Shown here: piece by piece, positions 54,232 through 62,365 of the stretch
Layout: every line of letters starts with the position of its first letter
Numbering within the stretch: position 1 is the stretch's first letter
Assembly: GCA_963578805.1 (NCBI GenBank)
Contig: CAUZDY010000009.1
Coordinates: 23,017 to 87,016 of the forward strand
From: CAUZIB01 sp963578805
GTDB lineage: Bacteria; Acidobacteriota; Vicinamibacteria; Vicinamibacterales; UBA8438
Direction of reading: 5' to 3'
DNA length: 64,000 bases
The notes under the pieces: model-generated
The model's database searches: none
What the model saw: only the letters and a program-made list of their open reading frames with translations
What the model was told of the DNA's origin: nothing
Made by a program: the position numbers and the translations under genes

Positions 54232-56910
54232 TCAGAGCTTGACCCGCGCCCCCACAAACACGCTCCGAGGTGATCCGGGGCTGACGAAGCGCGGGTCGTC
54301 CGCGCCGGGAGCCTCCTCAAGCACGAGCTCAACCTCAGCCAGGACCCCGAACGTGGAGTAGTCGACGGCAAAAAGGTTGTCGACCCGTCCAAACAGTTCC
54401 AGCGACTCATTGAGAGCATAGGCTGAGCGAAGGTTGGTGGTCGTGTAACCACCTAAAGGGGCCTGGTCGTTGCCCTCATCGCCGACGAAAATCCGGCTCG
54501 AGGCCACAACCGCGTCGAGCGAGATACTCCACCCAGATGTCACATCGTATCGCCCGCCCAGCTTGAAACTATGACGGGGAATACCGGGTAGGCGATCACC
54601 GGGCGTCACAGAGATCTCACCGTTTGAATTTGCGGCATCGTTCACGGCCACATTACTCGGCAGCACCAAAGACGACTCGAAGGTTGCCTGGATGAGGCCG
54701 TAACTCGCGTACCATCCGAAACGGTCGGTGCTGCCGCTGAGTTCGGCATCGAAACCCACCCGAAGGGTGTCGCCAGCGTTCTGAAAGAAGCCGGTGCCGA
54801 GCAACTCCGGCGACGCGATGAAGAGAATGTCGTCCCGGATCCCTGTTCGGTAGGCAACAACCGACCATTCCTGGTCACTCCCGTGGACGCTGAAACGACC
54901 CCTTGCACCGCTCTCGACTGAACGCGCGACCGCCTGTTCGAGAGGTGGATCCGAGACAAACGCGTTCGGCACGCGGCACGGCTCCTGCGGATCTGCACAG
55001 CTCAGTTCAGCCGCAGTCGGTGCCCGGTTGGCTTCGGTGTAGCGTCCCACGAGAGACAGCGTGTCAGAAGTCTGATACACCACCCCTACGGCGGGATTAA
55101 AACGGGAGAACGAGTGGTCGCCATTCAACGATGTACCCAGCCGGTCAAAAATCGTGATCTGCGAGTCGTTGAGCCGGCCAGAGACAGTCACGTGCCACCG
55201 ATCCAACAACGATATTGTGTCTGCAAAATAGATTCCGAGAGACCGGTTCTCCGTCTCGAGCGAGGTATTAAACAGATCGTCGGGCGTGTCTTGAAACTCG
55301 CCTGCAAACAACCCTGATCCCACCACCGTACGGTCCCGAGTCAATGTTCCGACCTCGCTGTTCGAACGGAATTCGACATCGGCCAGATCGATGGATGCGC
55401 CAAAGACCAGCGTATTGGTGTGCCCACCAGGACGGTGCGTGCCGGTGAACTGGACCGAGCTTCCGTACCCCTTTGACCCAGTTGTCGAGCGGTTGAAGGC
55501 CGCATCGCCCTCGGTGTCATCGCCGGTGATGAACCTACCGGTCACGACATCGACAAGCGGAGTCATAGCAGACACGTCATCGGCAGCGTCGTTGTCGGCC
55601 AAACGATCAAGGAGACCAGCGTCATCATCAGCACTCGGATCGTCATCCCCAGTGCCCGCGCACAACGTGTTAGCCGGAGCACCGAGCGGCAGGACGTCAT
55701 TGTCGCAGACGCTGAAGTCAGCTTCGTCGCCGTTTAGAGTCTGGCGAGCAAGGTCACGGTAAAAACCGTTTGCCTGGAGAGACCACGCTTGGGAAAGCAA
55801 GATGTTGAGGCGCCCCTGGCCAAAGGCAAGCCGGTTCTCGGTAATGTCAGGAAAAGTAAAGACCGCCGCTCGGTCGACGTCGAGTAACTCGATCGGGGCC
55901 GGACCGTTTCCGTTAAGCGTGCTGTCGGCATACGTGAAGGTGACGCCCGCATCGACACGACTTCGTCGGTACCCGAGATCGGCCACCGCCTGCGTAACGC
56001 CGGAATCGGATGCGGTGCGCCAGCCGGTCTCATTGAATCTGGTAGCACCGAGGTAAATGGCCCAGGGACCACGCGTGGCACCGAATTCTCCGGTTCCACT
56101 GAAACGCTCGAAGGAACCACCCTGAACCTCGCCTCTAAACCCGGTCGTCTTAAACCCGTTCTTGAGACGAAGGGCAAGTGCGCCGCCTAGAGCGTTGAGA
56201 CCAAAAGTCGGCTCGGCACCCGCCGTAAGCTGCATGCTCTCCATCGCAAACTGCGGAATGAGGTCGAACTGGACGATATCGCCAAACGGCTCGTTGATAC
56301 GCACTCCGTTCTGAAAGACCGCCACGCCCTGTGGTAGGCCAAGTAGCGGCGAAGCAGTGAACCCGCGAAACCTCAACGTCGGCTGCATCGGATTGCTGAT
56401 TGCACCCTCCAGTGTCACGCTCCCAAAACGCTGCTGTAACGCGTCGGCGATGGATGTCGTTCCTAGCTCAGCCAGCTCGGTCGACTCGATCACCGACACC
56501 GCGGCTGGAATCCTCCTCCGGTCCACTCCTCCTCCCAAAACGGGTGCAACCCCGACAACATCCAGCTGCTGTGCGAAGGGTGAGATGGTCAGCTCAGCGC
56601 CAAGGACGCGCACCTCTCCGACCCTGATGTGGACCGATTTCTCCACCACGACGAACCCTGGCATCGCGAACCGAACCGTATAGATGCCTGGCAGGAGCGA
56701 GGCCAGCCGGTAGGAACCGACCGCATCGGTGATGAGCACGGAAGGGGTTGACCCTGCTGATGACGTTACCCTGACGGTCGCCCCGGCGAGCACGCCGCCT
56801 TGCTGATCGGTAACCTGGCCTTCAAGCGTGCTTGTCGTCTGAGCGGCCAGACCAGTCGAACCAATCAGACATAGGCCAGCAACTACAACGGCGGACGCAA
56901 CCCGGCTCAC
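54232..56910 (-). CDS. TonB-dependent receptor with carboxypeptidase-regulatory N-domain, second of a pair
   Basis: The 892-residue outer-membrane receptor has a signal peptide (1-23), a CarboxypepD_reg domain (about 27-110: LEGQVTDQQGGVLAGATV), a plug (about 130-240 with FRGF and GVRINEPFGD) and a 22-strand-type barrel ending VFVGARVKL. One extracellular loop (encoded near 55495-55680) is very rich in Asp (GDDDPSADDDAG, LADNDAADD) and could bind divalent or trivalent cations. Ligand unknown. GTG 56910 overlaps the stop of the first receptor as GTGA. Confidence 0.88.
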   Translation of the reverse strand: MSRVASAVVVAGLCLIGSTGLAAQTTSTLEGQVTDQQGGVLAGATVRVTSSAGSTPSVLITDAVGSYRLASLLPGIYTVRFAMPGFVVVEKSVHIRVGEVRVLGAELTISPFAQQLDVVGVAPVLGGGVDRRRIPAAVSVIESTELAELGTTSIADALQQRFGSVTLEGAISNPMQPTLRFRGFTASPLLGLPQGVAVFQNGVRINEPFGDIVQFDLIPQFAMESMQLTAGAEPTFGLNALGGALALRLKNGFKTTGFRGEVQGGSFERFSGTGEFGATRGPWAIYLGATRFNETGWRTASDSGVTQAVADLGYRRSRVDAGVTFTYADSTLNGNGPAPIELLDVDRAAVFTFPDITENRLAFGQGRLNILLSQAWSLQANGFYRDLARQTLNGDEADFSVCDNDVLPLGAPANTLCAGTGDDDPSADDDAGLLDRLADNDAADDVSAMTPLVDVVTGRFITGDDTEGDAAFNRSTTGSKGYGSSVQFTGTHRPGGHTNTLVFGASIDLADVEFRSNSEVGTLTRDRTVVGSGLFAGEFQDTPDDLFNTSLETENRSLGIYFADTISLLDRWHVTVSGRLNDSQITIFDRLGTSLNGDHSFSRFNPAVGVVYQTSDTLSLVGRYTEANRAPTAAELSCADPQEPCRVPNAFVSDPPLEQAVARSVESGARGRFSVHGSDQEWSVVAYRTGIRDDILFIASPELLGTGFFQNAGDTLRVGFDAELSGSTDRFGWYASYGLIQATFESSLVLPSNVAVNDAANSNGEISVTPGDRLPGIPRHSFKLGGRYDVTSGWSISLDAVVASSRIFVGDEGNDQAPLGGYTTTNLRSAYALNESLELFGRVDNLFAVDYSTFGVLAEVELVLEEAPGADDPRFVSPGSPRSVFVGARVKL

Positions 56911-59279
56911 CGCGCCCCGAAGCTAATCGTAAGACCACCGTAGATCTCCCGCCCCGGAGAGGGTTCGTAGTAGCGCCTACCAAAGGCATTGGTAATCGCC
57001 GACGAGTTGTAGCGCTCGCCGAAAATATTGTCGAGCCCGACAAACGGACGTACGTTCGAATCATTCCACTGAGCGTCGTATCCGAAACGAAGATCGACGA
57101 CCGTATACGCCCAGTTAAAGACGGTGTTCCGGTTGTCGAGAGTGAACGCGTCAACCCACCGGACGCTGCCGCCAGACTGCAAGCCGAACGGCGCCGTGTA
57201 GTTGAACCCGGTAAAGATCCGGTGCGGTGGTGCCCCCGGTTCGAGTTTTCCTGAGAAATCGGCCGAATCAGTCTTGAATTCCTCGAATACGAAGTCCTGA
57301 TATGTGTAGGCGAAACGGGTACTGAAGCTGGAACTCGGCTCCCAGCTGAGCGCCAGTTCGACGCCGTCACGCGACGACTTGCCCGCATTCTGGAAGTAGT
57401 CCTGGGACAGGTAATTTTCGAACGAAACCAGCGCGTTGTCCACGTTGGAAACGTAGACCGCAACCTCATACCGTACCCGCGCCGGTTCGATGAGCCCTCG
57501 CACGCCGACCTCAAAACTGCGGAGATCCTGCGGGCCAAGATCTTGATTGAACCCGCCCTCGCCCGTTGGAGTATTCGACAACTCCACGGTAGTCGGTGTC
57601 TCGTAGGCAGTCGAAAAATTGGTGAAGATGTTCACTCCGGGTGCCGCCGCGAACGTCGCACCAACCGACGGGCTGACCGCATCCATAGTCCGGCCGCCGG
57701 ACTGGTCGCCGTCGTCCAGCTTCCGATCTCCGGCGTTGAAATCGTAGTAGTCCCACCGGACCCCGGCTGTGAGCGCCACGCGGTCGGTCGGCACGATGGT
57801 TACCTGAGCGAATGGACCGGCGGAGAGCACATCCTCCGTCTGGTCTACCCGTAATGTGCCGTTGGTCGACTCTCCACCCGGGCTGGCAGGTTTAACCTGG
57901 GCAAACTCTTTCCGATCGTCATTCTGCGACGCGACGTCGAACCCGGTGGCCCACTCGACACCGATCGACCCAACCTGCGTACCCCCAAGATACTCAGACC
58001 GAAAGCCGAAACCGCCGCGGCTCAGCTCGATGTTCTGGAACGCGCCGATAGCGTCCAGCTGTCGCCACATTCCCCAACCGGTGGCCCGGAACAGCTGAGT
58101 GCCGCTGAAACGGTGCTCCAGGGTCAGACCGCCCTGTCCCTGGTTGGTCCCCTCACCCCAGTGTCGAGACAATGCCACCCCACGGGCCAAACACGCGCCA
58201 GATAGGCAGCCACCGGTTGACGATCTCACCGGTTCGGCACGGGCAGTGGCTTCGTTGAGAAAGCTGGAACTCTCGGCGAACGGCGCATCATAAAGGTTGA
58301 AGACGGCGCGGATATCGGTGCTAGCCGACAGCTTGTGTCGGACGACTGTGTTCGCCTGGGTGATCTTGGCGGCGCTGTTCTGACGAAACCCCTCGGTTGC
58401 AAACCGACTCACGCTCGCCATGAATTGGGTGCCGTCGTTTCCACCGTCGGCTCTGATCTGCTGCCGGTTATACCCATAACTACCGAACTGGATGTCAGAG
58501 GTGAGGGTCAGCGGGCGTGAGGTATCGAACGTGGTTTCCATATTGATCACACCACCGGCCGAGTTCCCGTAGAGCACAGAGCTCGGACCACGGACCACGT
58601 CGATCCGTCCCACCGACCCGAGATCGACGTTCCCCGGTTCGGTTGTGCCGTCGGCCGTCGTGATCGGGATACCGTCCTGGATGATAGCGAGCCCTCGCAG
58701 GCCAAACCGAGGCTGCGGCGCGCGTATACTGAGCCCGATGCCACCAGACAGACCGTAGTTACGTCGGTTCTGGACGAACAGCCCTGGAATCCCACGAAGC
58801 GCCTCATCGAGCGAGGTCCGACGCTGCGCGAATTCGATTTGGTCCCGCTGGACCACGGTAACCGACTGCGGAATGGAGGAGAGTTGTTGGTCGGTTCGGG
58901 TGACGATCACAGTCTCAGCGAGCGGGGCGATCGTGAGAATGAGATCGCGCGTGGTCGTTTGGCCTGCTGTTACGGTCACGGTGAACAGCTCGCTGCGGAA
59001 CCCTGGCAGCAGGGCCGAGACGTCGTATTCACCTGCATCCAACCCAGAAATTTCGTAGTTTCCCCTGGCGTCGCTCACCGCGACCAGGGAGCTAGCGGTG
59101 TCCACAGGTGTTGCGGTAACAATGACACCAGGCAGCACCCCCGCACTCGTGTCTTGGATATTGCCCTGCATCGTGCCAGACGTCTGAGCAGTCAGCGTCG
59201 AGACACCCACCATACTCAACGCCAGAGTAATCGAGCACACGGCTCGTCGACCCACTAATTTTTGTGTCTTTGTCGTCAT
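56907..59279 (-). CDS. TonB-dependent receptor with carboxypeptidase-regulatory N-domain, first of a pair
   Basis: The 790-residue outer-membrane receptor has a signal peptide (about 1-32) and a CarboxypepD_reg domain (GNIQDTSAGVLPGVIVTAT-like). A plug resembles siderophore/metal-chelate receptors (IPQSVTVVQRDQIEFAQ, GLRGLAIIQDGIPI, VDVVRGPSSVLYGNSAGGVINMET in short parts), and the barrel ends GGLTISFGAR. The plug style suggests a metal-chelate ligand, but none can be named. ATG 59279 has AAGGAGGG upstream, which decides against the frame start at 59309. It opens a 16.7-kb run of thirteen same-strand genes. Confidence 0.89.
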   Translation of the reverse strand: MTTKTQKLVGRRAVCSITLALSMVGVSTLTAQTSGTMQGNIQDTSAGVLPGVIVTATPVDTASSLVAVSDARGNYEISGLDAGEYDVSALLPGFRSELFTVTVTAGQTTTRDLILTIAPLAETVIVTRTDQQLSSIPQSVTVVQRDQIEFAQRRTSLDEALRGIPGLFVQNRRNYGLSGGIGLSIRAPQPRFGLRGLAIIQDGIPITTADGTTEPGNVDLGSVGRIDVVRGPSSVLYGNSAGGVINMETTFDTSRPLTLTSDIQFGSYGYNRQQIRADGGNDGTQFMASVSRFATEGFRQNSAAKITQANTVVRHKLSASTDIRAVFNLYDAPFAESSSFLNEATARAEPVRSSTGGCLSGACLARGVALSRHWGEGTNQGQGGLTLEHRFSGTQLFRATGWGMWRQLDAIGAFQNIELSRGGFGFRSEYLGGTQVGSIGVEWATGFDVASQNDDRKEFAQVKPASPGGESTNGTLRVDQTEDVLSAGPFAQVTIVPTDRVALTAGVRWDYYDFNAGDRKLDDGDQSGGRTMDAVSPSVGATFAAAPGVNIFTNFSTAYETPTTVELSNTPTGEGGFNQDLGPQDLRSFEVGVRGLIEPARVRYEVAVYVSNVDNALVSFENYLSQDYFQNAGKSSRDGVELALSWEPSSSFSTRFAYTYQDFVFEEFKTDSADFSGKLEPGAPPHRIFTGFNYTAPFGLQSGGSVRWVDAFTLDNRNTVFNWAYTVVDLRFGYDAQWNDSNVRPFVGLDNIFGERYNSSAITNAFGRRYYEPSPGREIYGGLTISFGAR

Positions 59280-59345
59280 GACTGCCCTCCTTACACCTGC
59301 CAAAGTCACGGAATGACAACCAAGACTGCGATGTCAGGCCGTTTT

Positions 59346-59372
59346 ATTCTATCGCCAGCTAGGCTCCTGCAA
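59346..59372 (-). promoter_or_regulatory. Candidate promoter of the TonB-receptor operon
   Basis: On the minus strand TTGCAG (59372-59367) and TAGAAT (59351-59346) resemble -35 and -10 elements, separated by 15 bp, shorter than the usual 17. They lie about 65 bp before the receptor start in an AT-richer spacer. No Fur-like or other operator was recognised. Tentative. Confidence 0.28.
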
Positions 59373-59470
59373 GCCTTAATAAGACTGTCGTTCAATAAAC
59401 TCCAAAGTCGAAACATTTGTTCCGCGAGATGGCACAGAGACATAACCCCGTAACTCGAAGGCCCTTGCAC

Positions 59471-60658
59471 TCAGGCGGCAGCTTTTCGTCCAGGGGGCCG
59501 GGCCATTGAAATTGATATCAAGGCTATAACAGACAACCCAGCCGCAATATAAAAAGCATTCGCGTAGCTGCCCGTCGCCACAAAGACGCGACTAGCGATT
59601 AGCGGTCCGATAATTCCAGCCACACCGTAAGCAGTAAACAAAAGCCCGTAGTTTAGTCCTAAATACCGCGTTCCGAAAAAGTCCGCCGTGGTTGTGGCAA
59701 ACACCGACAGTTGCGCCCCAAAACACCAATAGACTACGGCAACGAGCACATAGAAGAGAACCGCTTGCTCACGCCCGATATACAAAGCGGGCATTGCAAG
59801 GGCCGACACGAAGATCATGACCCGAAGGGTTGTCAACCGTCCGACCAAGTCGGACATCCACCCTGAGAGAATCCGGCCACTAGCACTGCCAACAGCGCCG
59901 AACAAGACCGCGACTGCAGCAGCTACCCCAACGCTGTTAGCTAATGGTACGAGTTGGCTGATCGTCATAAGCCCCGCGGTAGTGCCCAAACAGAAAGCTA
60001 CCCAAAGGAAGTAAAACGCAGGAACGCCAAGCATTTCTTTCGTCGGGATGTCACGCTCAGACCGCTCAGGTGCTGGTGTCGGGGTCCAGCCTTCCGGTTT
60101 GTACCCAGCTGGAGGATTCTTTAGTAAAGCCGTACCCAGCATACACATCAAAAACAGCACGACACCCAAAATCCGGAACGTCATCCGCCAACCGACCGCG
60201 TCAATCAGTTGTAGCGCGACCGGTGTCACGATGGCTGAACCCGCACCATATCCGGCAACCATTAAGCCAACAACCAGTCCCCGCTTGTCCGGAAACCACT
60301 TGGACCCCACCGGAATTGGTGTGGCGTAGCCGAAACCGTTTCCAGCGCCCACAATGAAACCGAAGACCACGTAGAGGTACATTAGGGACGTAGTGAAGCT
60401 GGATAAAATAAATCCGAGACCCACAAGCGTTGCACCAATTGCTGCACAAATGCGCGGACCACGTGCATCCTGAATACGACCGGCCAGAATAAACGAAAGT
60501 GCAAATGTGACGATCGCAATCGAGAACACCCATGAGGTCTGGGAGCGATCCCACCCGAATTCCTCCTCTAGCGGAGCAACGAACACACTCCAGGCATACA
60601 GAGAACCTAGAGCGAGATTCATGGACATGCCCCCGGCGACGGCAAGCCAGCGATTCAT
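59471..60658 (-). CDS. OFA-family MFS transporter (oxalate/formate antiporter-like)
   Basis: The 395-residue protein has twelve membrane helices. Its N-terminus is characteristic of the OFA group (MNRWLAVAGGMSMNLALGSLYAWSVFVAPLEEEFGW, in parts), with IQDARGPR between helices 2 and 3, GFGYATPIPVGSKWFPDKRG and AYGVAGIIGP. Members exchange oxalate for formate or carry other monocarboxylates, so the substrate is open. ATG 60658 follows GAGGACTAACT, which rules out the frame start at 60730. It is divergent from the AtoE-like gene over 196 bp. Confidence 0.87.
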   Translation of the reverse strand: MNRWLAVAGGMSMNLALGSLYAWSVFVAPLEEEFGWDRSQTSWVFSIAIVTFALSFILAGRIQDARGPRICAAIGATLVGLGFILSSFTTSLMYLYVVFGFIVGAGNGFGYATPIPVGSKWFPDKRGLVVGLMVAGYGAGSAIVTPVALQLIDAVGWRMTFRILGVVLFLMCMLGTALLKNPPAGYKPEGWTPTPAPERSERDIPTKEMLGVPAFYFLWVAFCLGTTAGLMTISQLVPLANSVGVAAAVAVLFGAVGSASGRILSGWMSDLVGRLTTLRVMIFVSALAMPALYIGREQAVLFYVLVAVVYWCFGAQLSVFATTTADFFGTRYLGLNYGLLFTAYGVAGIIGPLIASRVFVATGSYANAFYIAAGLSVIALISISMARPPGRKAAA

Positions 60659-60854
60659 AGTTAGTCCTCGATCGAAAAGGGTAAAAGTGGTGCACAGCGT
60701 ATCCGGCCTCGTCAGGGTGGTCAATACCAACCATAGATGGGCAGCTCAGTCGGCACGCGATAGGATCAGGCGGGACGCCAGCCTGGGCCCAGGCCTCGAC
60801 CGGACGGTGGACCCGGAGTCGGGTCGGTCCGCGCGACCCAGAAAGCGTTAACCG

Positions 60855-62267
60855 GTGCCAAAGACAACTTCTCCTTCATCCTCCTCGTCATTCGTCGGTC
60901 TGGTCGGAAATCTCGGCGAGCGACTGTCGACCTTCACCCAACGGTGGATCCCCGACTCATGGGTCGTGTGCATGGTGCTCACGATCGTGGCGATTCTTCT
61001 GGCCATCGTCGGCGCCGGTGCCACTCTGAACGAGTCGGTCCTTGCCTGGGGTGGCGGTATGTGGTCGCTGCTTGAGCTGGCCATGCAGTTCTCGATCGCC
61101 ATGATCGCCGCCCACGCATGTGTTTCCTCGCGACCCGTGTTCCGACTGCTCGACCGACTCGCCCGCCTCCCCGACCCGGACCGGCCACTACAGGCGATCG
61201 TGCTGATCGGCGCGTACTCCATGGTGACCGGTTACGCGAACTGGGCGCTGAGTATCGTGGCATCCGCACTCTTCGTCCCGTTCGTGGCCAGACGCAACCC
61301 CCGGGCCGACATCCGGGTACTGATCGCCGGCGCATATCTCGGTCTCGGCACGGTATGGCATGGCGGTCTCTCAGCGTCGGCCCCCCTGATCCTGGCGACA
61401 CCAGGAAACCCGTTGATCGCGCCGGCCACCGGAGAGCCGGTCATCAACCGGCTTGTCCCGGTCACGGAAAGTCTGTTCAACCCGTTCAATCTGACCTACC
61501 TCGTGGTGATCTTCATCGTCGCACTGGCGACCGTGGTCGCGTTGCATCCACGCGGGGCCCCGCAAACGCTGACGGATAAACAGATTGACGACATGCTGCC
61601 GACCCTGCCCGAGGAGAAACCCTCGGGCACGCCAGCCGCGGGACTCGAGTCGTTTCGTGGCTGGGTCATCCTGGCCGCAGTGCTCATCGCGTATCCCCTG
61701 GGACACTCGATCGTGACGCGTGGGTTTGGAGCGACCTGGACGATCAACGCCTACAACGCCGTGTTTCTCGTCGCCGCGCTCCTGCTGCAAGGACGCCCAG
61801 CCAACGTCGTGCGCGCCTTCTCGAACGGCGCCAGGACGGCATCAGGCGTCATCCTCCAATTTCCGTTCTACGCCGGGATTTTCGGGGTGATCAACAACAC
61901 CGAACTTGGTGCGTGGCTCGGTGGGCAGTTCGTGCGGGTCGCGACAACCGAGACCTATCCGCTGGTCGTGTATTTCTACTCGGGCTTCATGAACATCTTT
62001 GTCCCATCGGCGGGGTCGAAATGGCTGATCGAAGCACCGTATCTCCTTCCCGCAGCCGCGGAGCTTGGCGTCTCCGCGACGACAACCGTGCTCGCCTATG
62101 CCTACGGCGACTCGACGACCAACCTGATCCAGCCGTTCTGGGCGATTCCGATCCTGACCGTGACGGGGCTTCGATTCGGAGATATCCTCGGCTACACCGG
62201 CATCGTCGCGATTGTCTGCATGATCACGAGTATCGTGGCGATGCTCCTGATCCCCCCGATGCTGTAG
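60855..62267 (+). CDS. AtoE-type short-chain fatty acid transporter
   Basis: The 470-residue protein has about eleven or twelve membrane helices and the TIGR00366-like pattern: RWIPDSWVVCMVLTIV, GYANWALSIV, GTVWHGGLSASAPL, GFMNIFVPSAGSKWLIEAPY and AYGDSTTNLIQPFWAIPIL. E. coli AtoE belongs to the short-chain fatty acid (acetoacetate/butyrate) catabolic operon, but no ato enzymes are adjacent. GTG 60855 is the start; no strong ribosome site was seen. Confidence 0.87.
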   Translation: MPKTTSPSSSSSFVGLVGNLGERLSTFTQRWIPDSWVVCMVLTIVAILLAIVGAGATLNESVLAWGGGMWSLLELAMQFSIAMIAAHACVSSRPVFRLLDRLARLPDPDRPLQAIVLIGAYSMVTGYANWALSIVASALFVPFVARRNPRADIRVLIAGAYLGLGTVWHGGLSASAPLILATPGNPLIAPATGEPVINRLVPVTESLFNPFNLTYLVVIFIVALATVVALHPRGAPQTLTDKQIDDMLPTLPEEKPSGTPAAGLESFRGWVILAAVLIAYPLGHSIVTRGFGATWTINAYNAVFLVAALLLQGRPANVVRAFSNGARTASGVILQFPFYAGIFGVINNTELGAWLGGQFVRVATTETYPLVVYFYSGFMNIFVPSAGSKWLIEAPYLLPAAAELGVSATTTVLAYAYGDSTTNLIQPFWAIPILTVTGLRFGDILGYTGIVAIVCMITSIVAMLLIPPML

Positions 62268-62365
62268 GGACGCTCACCGCAGCCTCGGTCTGGCGTGCCA
62301 GACAGGAGTGGACCAGAGCCGTTTCATGACGGGGAGCCACCAGTCGGGGTCACGGGCCCTCGACC

